DNA from: Kribbella sp. ALI-6-A
GTDB taxonomy: Bacteria > Actinomycetota > Actinomycetes > Propionibacteriales > Kribbellaceae
Length of the DNA stretch: 64,000 nt
Assembly (NCBI RefSeq): GCF_001984195.1
Contig: NZ_MTQN01000008.1
Span: forward strand, 434,001-498,000
Direction: 5' to 3'
Positions 25,105 to 36,241 of the stretch are shown piece after piece. Under the pieces are notes generated by a model that was not told the origin of the DNA, ran no database searches, and was given only the letters and a program-made list of their open reading frames with translations. The translations under genes were made by a program, and so were the position numbers. The number at the start of each line of letters is the position of its first letter. Within the stretch, counting starts at the first letter, position 1.

Positions 25105-25428
25105 ATGTTGACCCTGCGCCTGGCCGCCGTGGCGATCGCCGCCGTCACCGCGTTGCTGCTGCTGATCGGCGACCATCCGCGGGAGTTCGTCGTCGCGGAT
25201 CTCCTGGTGGTCGCCCTGCTGGCCCTCGCCGCCGTCCTGCCGGTGTCGCGCGGGGCCGTGCTCGCGCTGGCGATCGGGTTCGGGGCCGGGCTGGGCGTGT
25301 TCACGGTCGCTTTCGTCGGCACGCTCGACGACGGCCCGCTGAACTGGCCGCTGGCCACCGCTGTCGCCGGATGCCTGGCCGGAGTCGCGTTGACCTGGCG
25401 CCAGTACGGCGTGGAGTCGCGCGCCTAG
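25105..25428 (+). CDS. Small four-helix membrane protein, probable MerR target
   Basis: A 107-aa, almost wholly hydrophobic protein with about four helices (LAAVAIAAVTALLLLIG, DLLVVALLALAAVLPV, AVLALAIGFGAGLGVFTVAF and WPLATAVAGCLAGVALTW). Function not recognised. It is the only gene behind the MerR-type promoter, so it is probably induced by the MerR effector. Its TAG shares the CTAG with the stop of the convergent HxlR gene. Confidence 0.75.
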   Translation: MLTLRLAAVAIAAVTALLLLIGDHPREFVVADLLVVALLALAAVLPVSRGAVLALAIGFGAGLGVFTVAFVGTLDDGPLNWPLATAVAGCLAGVALTWRQYGVESRA

Positions 25429-25928
25429 TCGATCGTCCTCGGCTGGGCCGACGGCCCGGGGGTGAAGGCGACCTCGCGCGGCTCGGGCTCGTGGCCGGCG
25501 GCGCAGTGCATGGTGACCGTGACCTCCTCGCCGCAGCCGCGGTGGCGGGCGATCAGCGGCGGTCCGTCGTCGAGCGGGAGGTGCTCGTCGCCCCACTGGA
25601 CCAGCGCGACCATCACCGGGTAGAGGTCGAGGCCGGCCTGGGTGAGGCGGTACTCGTACCGCTCGCGCTGGCCGGGCAGCCGGTACGGGACGCGGCGGAG
25701 CAGGCCGCGGTCGATCAGGCGCGCGAGCCGGTCGGTGAGCACCTGGCGGGGGATCTCGGTCCGGGTCCGGATGTCCTCGAACCGGCGCAGCCCGACGAAC
25801 ACCTCGCGCAGCACGTGGAACGTCCACTTGTCGCCGAGGATCTCCATCGTGCGCGAGATCGTGCAGTTCGCCGTCGACCAGCGCAGCGCCTCCGGCCTCG
25901 TCTCCGACAGTGTTTCCTGCTGGCTCAT
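25425..25928 (-). CDS. HxlR family transcriptional regulator
   Basis: A 167-aa winged-helix protein. It has the HxlR pattern NCTISRTMEILGDKWTFHVL (Cys and Trp-rich start), RRFEDIRTRTEIPRQVLTDR (recognition helix) and LIDRGLLRRVPY. A C-terminal extension carries two more Cys (RHRGCGEEV and MHCAAGHEP) that could bind metal or sense redox. The ATG at 25928 is chosen over an in-frame start at 25964, which adds residues overlapping the divergent GNAT promoter. Confidence 0.88.
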   Translation of the reverse strand: MSQQETLSETRPEALRWSTANCTISRTMEILGDKWTFHVLREVFVGLRRFEDIRTRTEIPRQVLTDRLARLIDRGLLRRVPYRLPGQRERYEYRLTQAGLDLYPVMVALVQWGDEHLPLDDGPPLIARHRGCGEEVTVTMHCAAGHEPEPREVAFTPGPSAQPRTID

Positions 25929-25947
25929 GCTCCGATGATAAGTCCGC

Positions 25948-25977
25948 TTGACAGACTCAGCCAACCGCGGGCAGTCT
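25948..25977 (+). promoter_or_regulatory. Promoter of the GNAT gene at 25984
   Basis: TTGACA (25948-25953), a consensus -35, then an 18-bp spacer and CAGTCT (25972-25977), 6 nt before the GTG. Leaderless geometry. It lies in the divergent region with the HxlR gene. Confidence 0.45.
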
Positions 25978-25983
25978 GAATCT

Positions 25984-26535
25984 GTGAATCAGACTCAGCT
26001 GAGCCCTCCGCCGCCGGTCGCTGTGCCTGCCAGTCCCCTCCTCGACGTCGCGCCGCGTCGAACCGAGGCGTTCCCGATCCGCCGGGCGACCGGGGGCGAC
26101 CTCGGCAAACTGTCGGAGATGCTCGACGGTCTGTCCGAGCTGAGCCTCTACTTCCGCTTCCAGACCTCCGTCGGCCACCCGCCCCGCCGCTCACTGATCG
26201 AGCCGCTGCTCCACCCCAACGGCCAGTCCTGGGTCGCCGAGCACGACAACCGCCTGATCGCCCACGCGATGTGGGCCTGGGCGCACGGCGCTCCCGCCAC
26301 ACCCACCGCGGAACTCGCCGCCATCGTCGCGGATCCTTACCAGGGTCGCGGTCTGGGCCTACGCCTGCTCACGCTGGCGGCGGCCCACGCCACCGCCGCC
26401 GGAGCCGCCCAGCTCCTCCTGGTCGTCAGCTCCGCCAACGACCGGACGCTGCGCCTCATCCGCCGCCGCTGGCCCACCGCCCCGGCCGAACGAGACGGCG
26501 CGTTGATCAACTTCACCGTGCCCACCCCGATCTGA
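25984..26535 (+). CDS. GNAT family N-acetyltransferase
   Basis: A 183-aa GNAT protein. The first 30 residues are Pro-rich and flexible. The fold starts at FPIRRATGGDLGKLSEML, and the acetyl-CoA loop is IVADPYQGRGLGLRLLTLA (x-x-x-G-R-G-x-G). The C-terminal strand is weak. The GTG at 25984 fits the leaderless promoter. Substrate unknown. Confidence 0.8.
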   Translation: MNQTQLSPPPPVAVPASPLLDVAPRRTEAFPIRRATGGDLGKLSEMLDGLSELSLYFRFQTSVGHPPRRSLIEPLLHPNGQSWVAEHDNRLIAHAMWAWAHGAPATPTAELAAIVADPYQGRGLGLRLLTLAAAHATAAGAAQLLLVVSSANDRTLRLIRRRWPTAPAERDGALINFTVPTPI

Positions 26536-26574
26536 CGAACCGGCGCCAGGTTCCGCGTCACGATCGACCTCGCG

Positions 26575-26610
26575 CCTCCGGCCGGCCCCTGGTTCGGGGC
26601 CGGCCGGAGG
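26575..26610. terminator. Bidirectional hairpin between GNAT and AhpD-like genes
   Basis: Perfect 15-bp inverted repeat, arms 26575-26589 and 26596-26610, 6-nt loop TGGTTC, between convergent genes. Confidence 0.8.
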
Positions 26611-26630
26611 ATGCTGGAGGGCGGAACCGA

Positions 26631-27104
26631 TCAGCCGAACATGCCCGGCTCGTAGAAGCCGGCCGGCTGCTGGATCATCACGTTCAGCCGGTTGTAGGCG
26701 TTGATGATCGCGATCACCGAGACCAGTGCGACCAGCTGGTCCTCGTCGTAGTGCTTGGCGGCGTTCGCCCAGACCTCGTCGGAGACGCCGCCGGCGGCGT
26801 CGGCGATCCGGGTGCCCTCCTCGGCCAACTCCAGCGCGGCCCGCTCGGGCTCGGTGAAGACGGTCGCCTCGCGCCAGGCGGCGACCATGTTGAGCCGCAG
26901 CGGGTCCTCACCGGCGGCGACGGCGTCCTTGTAGTGCATGTCGGTGCAGAAGCCGCAGCCGTTGATCTGGCTGGCGCGCAGCTTCATCAGCTCCTGCGTC
27001 GCCAGCGGCAGGCTCGACCCACTGACAGCGCGTCCGGCGGAGTTGATGTACTTCAGCACCTGACCCGCGAGCGCGTTGCCTTGAAGGTTGAGACGGGCGT
27101 CCAT
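26631..27104 (-). CDS. Carboxymuconolactone decarboxylase / AhpD-like protein
   Basis: A 157-aa helical protein of the CMD/alkylhydroperoxidase D family. The redox motif is QINGCGFCTDMH (CxxC followed by His at +4), as in AhpD, preceded by the conserved ELMKLRAS. Such proteins reduce peroxides via a disulfide relay. The ATG at 27104 has GGGAG 7 nt upstream; the in-frame ATG at 27155 lacks one. The VOC gene follows upstream on the same strand but 96 bp away. Confidence 0.9.
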   Translation of the reverse strand: MDARLNLQGNALAGQVLKYINSAGRAVSGSSLPLATQELMKLRASQINGCGFCTDMHYKDAVAAGEDPLRLNMVAAWREATVFTEPERAALELAEEGTRIADAAGGVSDEVWANAAKHYDEDQLVALVSVIAIINAYNRLNVMIQQPAGFYEPGMFG

Positions 27105-27200
27105 GACGATCTCCCTCGCTGTGATTTCCGTTGTCACCGCTCTGACAGCTCTCACCCACCCGGATGTGACAACGACGCGCTGTGACCTGGATCTCTCCGG

Positions 27201-27623
27201 TCAGCCGGCGTACTCGGCGGCGACGTCGAGCACCCAGGTCACGCCGAAGCGGTCCCGGACCATGCCGTAGAGCGGCGACCATCCGGCCGGGCCGAGGTCC
27301 TGTACGACGTGCCCGACCTCCGCGAGCCCCTTCCAGTACGCCGTGATCTCGTCGGGGTCCTGGCCCCGGACCGAGACGAAGACCGCGTTGACGCCCGGCT
27401 CGTACGGCAGCCGCCCGGGAACGTCGTACGCCATCACGTGGATGCCCTGGTCGCCCTGGAGCTGGCCCCACAGGATCTGGTCGGCCTCGGCCGGTTCCTG
27501 GACGGCGCCCGCGTCGGCGTAGCGGACCAGCGTGAGCTCGCCGCCGAAGACGGACCGGTAGAACTCCAGCGCCGCGCGAGCGTCGCCGCGGAAGTTGAGG
27601 TGCGTGGTGGTGGTGATGGCCAT
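27201..27623 (-). CDS. VOC family protein (PhnB/glyoxalase-like)
   Basis: A 140-aa protein with one PhnB-type VOC fold: THLNFRGDARAALEFYRSVF, LVRYADAGAV, IHVMAYDVPG, WSPLYGMVRDRFGVTWVLDV. Members bind metals or small ligands; enzymatic role not assignable. The ATG at 27623 has GAGGAG upstream. It is divergent from a WYL regulator, which is its probable controller. Confidence 0.88.
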   Translation of the reverse strand: MAITTTTHLNFRGDARAALEFYRSVFGGELTLVRYADAGAVQEPAEADQILWGQLQGDQGIHVMAYDVPGRLPYEPGVNAVFVSVRGQDPDEITAYWKGLAEVGHVVQDLGPAGWSPLYGMVRDRFGVTWVLDVAAEYAG

Positions 27624-27657
27624 GATGTCTCCTCGAGAACTGGATGATGTGCCGGCC

Positions 27658-27684
27658 ACGCTAGGAAGCATCGCGGCCACTTCC
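27658..27684 (-). promoter_or_regulatory. VOC gene promoter with inverted repeat
   Basis: A minus-strand -10 TAGCGT (plus 27658-27663) directly abuts an inverted repeat GGAAG-N11-CTTCC (27664-27684). The repeat covers the -10/-35 spacer. It is the best operator candidate for the divergent WYL regulator. Confidence 0.4.
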
Positions 27685-27712
27685 TGACCGCAATGGCGGC
27701 GATGCTGAGGTC

Positions 27713-28663
27713 ATGGCGAACACGAGCTCGCGAACCCTGCGGCTGCTGTCGTTGCTGCAGGCCCGTCGGTACTGGCCCGGCCCGTTGCTGGCCGAGCGCC
27801 TCGAGGTGTCGGTCCGCACGTTGCGCCGCGACGTCGACCGGCTGCGGGAGCTGGGGTATCCGGTCGACGCGCATCCCGGTGTCGACGGTGGCTACGCGCT
27901 GGCGCCGGGGGCGTCGCTGCCGCCCTTGGTGGTGGACGACGACGAGGCGATGGCGCTCGCGATCGCCGTGCAGTCCCACCTCGACGACCAGGCCGCCTTG
28001 CGCGCGCTGACCAAGATCGTCCAGGTGATGCCGCGGCGGTTGCGCGCGCGCCTCAACGCGGTCCGGTCGGCGACGACGCCGGCGCCGTGGCCGAGCGCGA
28101 CGACGGTCGACCACGAGGTGCTGACCACACTGGCGCTCGCCTGCCGCGACTCCGAACGGGTCCGGTTCGGCTATCGCGCGATCGACGGCAAGCTGACCAC
28201 CCGGGAGGCGGAGCCGTTGCAGCTGGTTCCGCTCGGCCGGCGCTGGTACCTGGTGGCCTACGACCTCGATCGGCGCGACTGGCGCACGTTCCGGATCGAC
28301 CGGATCACGACCGCCGAAGGAACCGGTACGCCGTACGGGCCGCGGACGCCGCCGTTCGACGACGTCGCCGACTTCGTGCGCGCGGGAGTGCTGGGCGGAT
28401 CGTCCGGCGGCCGGTACGACGTCGAGGTGGTCGTCGAGGCGCCGGCCGAGATCGTCAGTGCCCACTTCGGTCGTTGGGCCGAGGTGCGCGTCCTCACGCC
28501 GGCAAGCTGCCGGGTCGTGCTGGAAACGGACTCCCTCGACGGCCCGCTGTTCAGTCTCGGTGCCCTCGGCACCGACTTCCGGGTGGTCGGACCGCCCGAG
28601 CTCGCGGCCGCGGTCGCGGACTGGGCGGCGAGGTTTGCGCGAGCCGTCGACGCATCAGGCTAG
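27713..28663 (+). CDS. WYL-domain DeoR/YafY-type transcriptional regulator
   Basis: A 316-aa regulator. The N-terminal HTH is TLRLLSLLQARRYWPGPLLA, then ERLEVSVRTLRRDVDRLREL and DGGYALAPG. The WYL domain (about 135-210) contains VRFGYRAIDGKL and RRWYLVAYDLDRRDWRTFR. A C-terminal WCX extension follows. WYL domains sense ligands, often nucleic acids or nucleotides. Divergent from the VOC gene. The stop lies inside the inverted repeat at 28660. Confidence 0.92.
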   Translation: MANTSSRTLRLLSLLQARRYWPGPLLAERLEVSVRTLRRDVDRLRELGYPVDAHPGVDGGYALAPGASLPPLVVDDDEAMALAIAVQSHLDDQAALRALTKIVQVMPRRLRARLNAVRSATTPAPWPSATTVDHEVLTTLALACRDSERVRFGYRAIDGKLTTREAEPLQLVPLGRRWYLVAYDLDRRDWRTFRIDRITTAEGTGTPYGPRTPPFDDVADFVRAGVLGGSSGGRYDVEVVVEAPAEIVSAHFGRWAEVRVLTPASCRVVLETDSLDGPLFSLGALGTDFRVVGPPELAAAVADWAARFARAVDASG

Positions 28664-28714
28664 GGCGTGTCTCCTGGTTCCCCGCCTACTGCGGAATTAG
28701 GAGACACGCCCTAG
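28660..28714. terminator. 16-bp inverted repeat between convergent genes
   Basis: Perfect 16-nt arms 28660-28675 (CTAGGGCGTGTCTCCT) and 28699-28714, with a 23-nt interior that has its own imperfect stem. It includes the WYL gene stop. A terminator is likely. The GGGCGTGTCTC-like ends also resemble terminal repeats of some actinomycete IS elements, so a small mobile remnant is possible. Confidence 0.6.
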
Positions 28715-28732
28715 GCAGTGTCGAGCGACCTG

Positions 28733-28927
28733 TCAGGAGCGAGCTGGGTCGCTGTCGCTCAGCCGCTGGACGCCGCGACGGCGCTCCTCGCGGGACGTGT
28801 CCTTGGACTCCTTCGACTCCGGCGCCGGGCACACCGGCGTACGGCGTACCGGGCCTCCGCCGAGCCGGCGGTGCTTCCACTGTTTGTCCTCGTAGTCGTA
28901 ATAGGTATCGACTCCGCCCACAGTCAT
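28733..28927 (-). CDS. Small basic hypothetical protein
   Basis: A 64-aa protein not recognised: MTVGGVDTYYDYEDKQWKHR, then VRRTPVCPAPESK and a charged tail. The ATG at 28927 has AAAGG about 7 nt before it. The first half looks ordered and the second disordered. It is divergent from hsp20, sharing its control region, so it may be co-regulated by heat; that is inference. Confidence 0.5.
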   Translation of the reverse strand: MTVGGVDTYYDYEDKQWKHRRLGGGPVRRTPVCPAPESKESKDTSREERRRGVQRLSDSDPARS

Positions 28928-29031
28928 GGTCGTGCCTTTCCGTGCTCCCCGATGGGTGCCTACTTCCAGACACACCAGCCCCCTGGTACCCAGTGGCATG
29001 CCCAAGCGTCGTCAACTCGATGACGCAGCAC

Positions 29032-29060
29032 TTGTCATCGTTTCGATGACATGCTAGAAC
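29032..29060 (+). promoter_or_regulatory. hsp20 promoter with RheA-type operator
   Basis: TTGTCA (29032-29037), 17-bp spacer, TAGAAC (29055-29060). Over the -35 and spacer lies TGTCATC-GTTTC-GATGACA (29033-29051). From memory, this is exactly the RheA operator TGTCATC-N5-GATGACA defined at hsp18 of Streptomyces albus. A further half site CGATGAC is at 29018-29024. Confidence 0.8.
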
Positions 29061-29108
29061 GGTGCTGCGTATTGACAGACCGGACAACGAGCTGTGGAGG
29101 TGGAAACG

Positions 29109-29552
29109 ATGTTGATGCGCACTGACCCGTTCCGCGAACTGGACCGGCTGGCTCAGCAGCTGACCGGCGGCGTGACGCCGGGAACGTGGTCGCGGCCGAA
29201 CCCGATGCCGATGGACGCCTACCGTTCCGGTGACGAGTACGTCGTGGTGTTCGACCTGCCGGGAGTGCCCTCGGACGCGATCGATCTGGACGTCGAGCGC
29301 AATGTGCTGACCGTCAAGGCCGAGCGCCGGCCGCTGCCGGTGGGCGACGGGGTCGAGATGCAGATGTCCGAGCGCCCGCTCGGGGTGTTCTCGCGGCAGC
29401 TGTTCCTCGGCGACGGCCTGGACGCCGAGCGGATCGCGGCCTCCTACGACAACGGTGTGCTGACGGTGCGGATCCCGGTCGCCGCACAGGCCAAGCCGCG
29501 CAAGATCAAAATCGATGCCAGCGGCAACGAGTCGCACCAGCTCGACGCCTGA
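29109..29552 (+). CDS. Small heat-shock protein, Hsp20/HSP18 family
   Basis: A 147-aa alpha-crystallin-domain chaperone. Domain from about residue 40: MPMDAYRSGDEYVVVFDLPG, VERNVLTVKAERR, LFLGDGLDAERIAASYDNGV and the closing LTVRIPVA, followed by a C-terminal tail. It holds unfolded proteins during heat stress. GGAGG precedes the ATG at 29109. It is first in a probable operon with the RheA-like gene 37 bp downstream and is under the RheA-type operator. Confidence 0.95.
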   Translation: MLMRTDPFRELDRLAQQLTGGVTPGTWSRPNPMPMDAYRSGDEYVVVFDLPGVPSDAIDLDVERNVLTVKAERRPLPVGDGVEMQMSERPLGVFSRQLFLGDGLDAERIAASYDNGVLTVRIPVAAQAKPRKIKIDASGNESHQLDA

Positions 29553-29589
29553 CGACAGGTCGCCCACGGCCACTGCGAGCGGAGACACG

Positions 29590-30204
29590 ATGGAGCAGGA
29601 CGGTGCGCCCGGCGACCCCGCGGCGGAGATCGCCTTCGTCGGCGACGTGGTCGCGCGACGCGCGGACGGCGTCGACCGGACCGACCTGCTGGCGGCTCTG
29701 CAGCGGATCCGGAGTCTTCGGCAGCAGCTGACGGCGTGGGAGCCGCAGCTGATCGACGCCGCGCGTGCGGTGGGGGTCAGCTGGGCGGATCTCGCGCCGG
29801 CGCTCGGAGTGGCCAGCCGGCAGGCCGCCGAGAAGCGGTACCTGCGGTTGAACGCGGACGCCGAGGCGCCCGCGATGACCGGCGAGCAACGCGTGCAGGC
29901 GACCCGCGACCAGCGGGCCGGAGACCGGGCCGTGGTCGCCTGGGCGCGCGACAACGCCGCCGACCTGCGCCGGCTCGCCGGACAGGTCAGCGCCCTGAAC
30001 GGGCTCGACCGATCCACCCAGGCGAGTGTCGACCGGGTGCACGACGCCTTGGGTGGCAGCGATTCGGCCGCGCTGCTCGAGCCGCTGGCCGATGCCGGCC
30101 CGCGACTTGCCCGGGACCATCCGCTGCTGGCCGAGCGGATCTCCGCGGTGGAGGACCGGACCAACGAGGTCCGCGAAGCCGGAGCCCGGCGGACGGGGAG
30201 TTAG
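29590..30204 (+). CDS. RheA-like HSP18 transcriptional regulator
   Basis: A 204-aa protein with an HTH of the kind seen in proteins annotated as HSP18 transcriptional regulators: LIDAARAVGVSWADLAPALG, then VASRQAAEKRYLRL. The rest is helical and charged. In S. albus rheA is divergent from hsp18; here the gene follows hsp20 in the same direction, so autoregulation would pass through the upstream RheA-type operator. GGAG lies just before the ATG at 29590. Family assignment is from motif memory. Confidence 0.75.
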   Translation: MEQDGAPGDPAAEIAFVGDVVARRADGVDRTDLLAALQRIRSLRQQLTAWEPQLIDAARAVGVSWADLAPALGVASRQAAEKRYLRLNADAEAPAMTGEQRVQATRDQRAGDRAVVAWARDNAADLRRLAGQVSALNGLDRSTQASVDRVHDALGGSDSAALLEPLADAGPRLARDHPLLAERISAVEDRTNEVREAGARRTGS

Positions 30205-30246
30205 GGCGTCGCCCGGGCCGGAACACTACAGGTGAAGGGGAGAACG

Positions 30247-30633
30247 ATGAAGCTGCTGTTCGAAGTTCGTCCGGTGGAACACCTGGAAGCCAGCGTCGAC
30301 TACTACCGCGGGCTCGGGCTGGAGACGCTGGGCTGGCCGGACGACGAGACGGCGCTGCTGGGCGCACCGGCCGGCAGACCGACGATCGTGCTGGTGCGGG
30401 ATCCGGCCGAGGCGGCGCTGGGGGCCGGCGGCGTGTACGAGGTGGGCGACGTCGACGAGTTCTACCAGTCGCACGGTGAGCTCGACTGGCTGATCGCCCC
30501 GGTCAGTACGGCGCTCGGCCGGTATGCCGTCTTCGCCGATCGCACCGGCCTGTGCATTCGCGTGCTCGACCCCGATCCGCACCTGGGCACGGCGGCCGGC
30601 ACGACCTTCCGGCAGTACGCCGTCGCCAGCTGA
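30247..30633 (+). CDS. VOC (glyoxalase/dioxygenase superfamily) protein
   Basis: A 128-aa single VOC fold: VRPVEHLEASVDYYRGLGLE, TALLGAPAGRPTIVLVRDP, GGVYEVGDVDEFY and YAVFADRTGLCIRVLDPD. The conserved metal ligands are incomplete, suggesting binding rather than catalysis. AGGGGAG lies 5 nt before the ATG at 30247. It follows the RheA-like gene by 42 bp on the same strand and may be part of that transcript. Confidence 0.85.
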   Translation: MKLLFEVRPVEHLEASVDYYRGLGLETLGWPDDETALLGAPAGRPTIVLVRDPAEAALGAGGVYEVGDVDEFYQSHGELDWLIAPVSTALGRYAVFADRTGLCIRVLDPDPHLGTAAGTTFRQYAVAS

Positions 30634-30661
30634 TCGCCGGCACAGCAGTCCGCGGCTGCGC

Positions 30662-31972
30662 TCAGCCCTGACTCCTCGGCCAGAACCCGAGGCGCACCGA
30701 CGTGTGGTCGAAGGTGGCCGGGAGCTTCGGCTGCGTGAGCGCGTGCCGGGTGGCCGGATCGACGTCGAGGTCGTAGTGCGCGACCGCGTGGCTGGTCGCG
30801 GCGCTGGTGGTCAGCAGCACCACGTTGCGCCCCGGGCAGACGGCCGGCCCCGCGCTGAACGGGATCAGCGGCCAGTCGCCGTCCGACCGTCCGTCGAGCC
30901 AGATCTCGGGCGCGAAGCTGTTGGCGAAGTCCAGGGCTTCGTCGTCGCGGTGGAACACCGAGCTGACGATCGCGAACTCCGTCCCGGCGGGCGCGGTGCC
31001 GCCGTTCCATCGCGTCTCCTGCCGGGCCTCGCGCAGGATCACCAGGGTGGTCGGCCAGAGCCGCACGGACTCCTGCAAGGCGGCACCGGCGTACGCGAGC
31101 AGCGGTGAACGATCGGGATGCTCGGCCTCCTCCCGCACCGGCTCGGCGAACTCCGGCCGAGCAGCAAGTACGGCGAGCAGCCGCCACAACGCGATCCCGG
31201 CCGCGTCGAAGGCGAACAACCACTGCGGGACCTGCCCGGCCGCATCCAGTACGCCGTCCGCGGGCGGTAGCGCGGAGACGAGACTGCCGGGCGCGGCGGC
31301 TTCGACGTACGGTGCGAGTTGTTGCTCGAAGCTGTGCCGGCGGCGATCGTCGCTGTGGTGGAACTCCGCCCAATTGGCGTTCCCGCGCAGCCCGTCGAGC
31401 AACCGGATGAGCTCGTCGTCGTCGCGGGCCGCGTCGCCGAGCACGATCCGGCGCACGGCCCGGTACCAGAGCGCCCGGAAGTCGTCCCAGCCGAGCGTGC
31501 CGTACAGGCTGCCGAACTCCTCGGTGATCGCCGCGAGCATCGTGTCCGCGTGCCGGTGAACCGGCCGGTGGGTGTCGAGTGCCTGCTCGTTGAGGTCACG
31601 CCGGGCGGCCCGCAGTGGCGGATCGGTGACCAGGAGGCCGTGCGGCTGGAAGTGGTTCAGGGCCGCCACCTTCTCGGTGGTGGCTGCCGAGAACGGCTCC
31701 GGCGTCTCGTCCAGGATCCGCCGGACGTCGGCCGGCCCGAGCACCAGCGCGAACGGACGCAGCGGGAGCCGGAGCAGGACCGGCCCGTCGCCGTACTTGC
31801 GGCGCAGGGCCCGGACGCGCCGCGGCGCGCGGTCGTCGGCGGCGATCCGCTCGGCGAACCCGGTCCACAGCGGGCGGCGCAGAATCGCGCCTTGGGCAAC
31901 GACCGGGAGCAGGACGTCTCGAGCTGCCCGTGCGGAGTCGATGATCGAGGCGGTCGGGAGCTGGGTCGCCAT
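30662..31972 (-). CDS. Cytochrome P450
   Basis: A 436-aa haem monooxygenase. The Cys ligand loop is FSAGPAVCPGRN, the ExxR motif is in LQESVRLWP, and the I-helix segment is LFAFDAAGIALWRLL, in which the usual acid-Thr pair is replaced (AGIAL), an oddity for oxygen activation. No ferredoxin is adjacent, but an FAD/Rieske protein is divergent. Substrate unknown. Confidence 0.92.
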   Translation of the reverse strand: MATQLPTASIIDSARAARDVLLPVVAQGAILRRPLWTGFAERIAADDRAPRRVRALRRKYGDGPVLLRLPLRPFALVLGPADVRRILDETPEPFSAATTEKVAALNHFQPHGLLVTDPPLRAARRDLNEQALDTHRPVHRHADTMLAAITEEFGSLYGTLGWDDFRALWYRAVRRIVLGDAARDDDELIRLLDGLRGNANWAEFHHSDDRRRHSFEQQLAPYVEAAAPGSLVSALPPADGVLDAAGQVPQWLFAFDAAGIALWRLLAVLAARPEFAEPVREEAEHPDRSPLLAYAGAALQESVRLWPTTLVILREARQETRWNGGTAPAGTEFAIVSSVFHRDDEALDFANSFAPEIWLDGRSDGDWPLIPFSAGPAVCPGRNVVLLTTSAATSHAVAHYDLDVDPATRHALTQPKLPATFDHTSVRLGFWPRSQG

Positions 31973-32046
31973 GCGGTCCTGGTGCCCGCGGCGGTCCGGG
32001 ACAAACCCGTCGGGTACGGCGGCAGGCGCCGGGGTACTGGCCTGTC

Positions 32047-35174
<3,128 letters not shown>

Positions 35175-35263
35175 CTCGATCACCTTTTTCGGGACGGCGA
35201 CCCCGGCTCGGGCCTGACCGGGGAGCCACTGGTACCCAGCCGTATGCGCGCCGCCGCGACGCC

Positions 35264-36241
35264 TCAGGCGATGGCGGGCGAGGTGGCGTCGGGGATCAGC
35301 AGCGCGGGCCGACCTGTCGGGCTGATCGGGGTCGACCAGACGTCGCTGCCCTTGTCGCCGCGCTGCAGGGCGTAGAGCAGCGTGGTGTTGTCCCGCCAGA
35401 GCACCTGGTCGTCGAGATGCCGGGACTCGGGCGGGTAGCTGACCCGGCGGCTGGCGAGCTCCAGTACGGCGATCCGCCAGGTGCTGTCGGGGTTCTTCTG
35501 CTTGAAGGCCACCCGCCGCCCGTCGGGTGACAGCGACGGGCACTCCGCGTTCTCGAGGATCGCCGTGCCCCGGTAGGAGCGGTAGTCGGCCTCGATCAGG
35601 TAGGTCTTGTTCTTGCTGCCGAGCGTCACGTAGAACCGGTTGCCGTCGGCACCGAAGGTGATACCCCAGTAGTTGACGTCGTGCGCGAAGTAGCGACGGC
35701 CGTCGACGAACACCGGAAGCTCCTCGATGCTCTTGACCAGGCGGCCGGTGTCCACCTCGTACAGACCGCTGCGGGTGGAGAAGCCTGTCGCGGCGTACGA
35801 GTCGCCGGTGACGAAGAGGGTCCAGCTCACGATCTTGCCGTCCGGCGAGACGCGCGCGCGGCTCGGCGTACCGGGCAGCGTCTGCCGGTGCCGCACCTGC
35901 AGATCGGGGCGCAGGACAAGGACTTCGCTGAGCGGAGGCAGGGAACCGGGCTTCGCGCGCAGGCAGATCCCGGTGCCGCGGGCGGCCGCGAAACGGTCGC
36001 ACTGCAAGTCCGCGACCTTGCGCGGCGCGCCCGGTGCCGCCAACGCCGCCACCTGCCCGTACGCCGGTCCGGCGGCCGCGTTGCGGAACAGCACCGTGCC
36101 GGGGGAGAGGGTGATCGGCTCGCCGGTCACCACCGGCTGCGCGTTCGCGGCCGGGCCACCGCCGCGCGCCGCCACGACGTACGTGATCCCCCCGCCGACC
36201 AGGACAAGGGTGCCGAGCAGACCGAGCAGGAGCTTTCTCAT
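35264..36241 (-). CDS. Membrane-anchored TolB-like beta-propeller protein
   Basis: A 325-aa protein. An N-terminal hydrophobic segment (LLLGLLGTLVLVGGGITYVV) acts as signal anchor, placing the rest outside the membrane. Repeats of the type SPDGKIVSWTLF and SLSPDGRRVAFKQK are WD40/TolB-like blades. No catalytic motif. The ATG overlaps the stop of the MFS gene (ATGA), so it is third in an operon with the phosphoesterase and MFS genes. Confidence 0.8.
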   Translation of the reverse strand: MRKLLLGLLGTLVLVGGGITYVVAARGGGPAANAQPVVTGEPITLSPGTVLFRNAAAGPAYGQVAALAAPGAPRKVADLQCDRFAAARGTGICLRAKPGSLPPLSEVLVLRPDLQVRHRQTLPGTPSRARVSPDGKIVSWTLFVTGDSYAATGFSTRSGLYEVDTGRLVKSIEELPVFVDGRRYFAHDVNYWGITFGADGNRFYVTLGSKNKTYLIEADYRSYRGTAILENAECPSLSPDGRRVAFKQKNPDSTWRIAVLELASRRVSYPPESRHLDDQVLWRDNTTLLYALQRGDKGSDVWSTPISPTGRPALLIPDATSPAIA

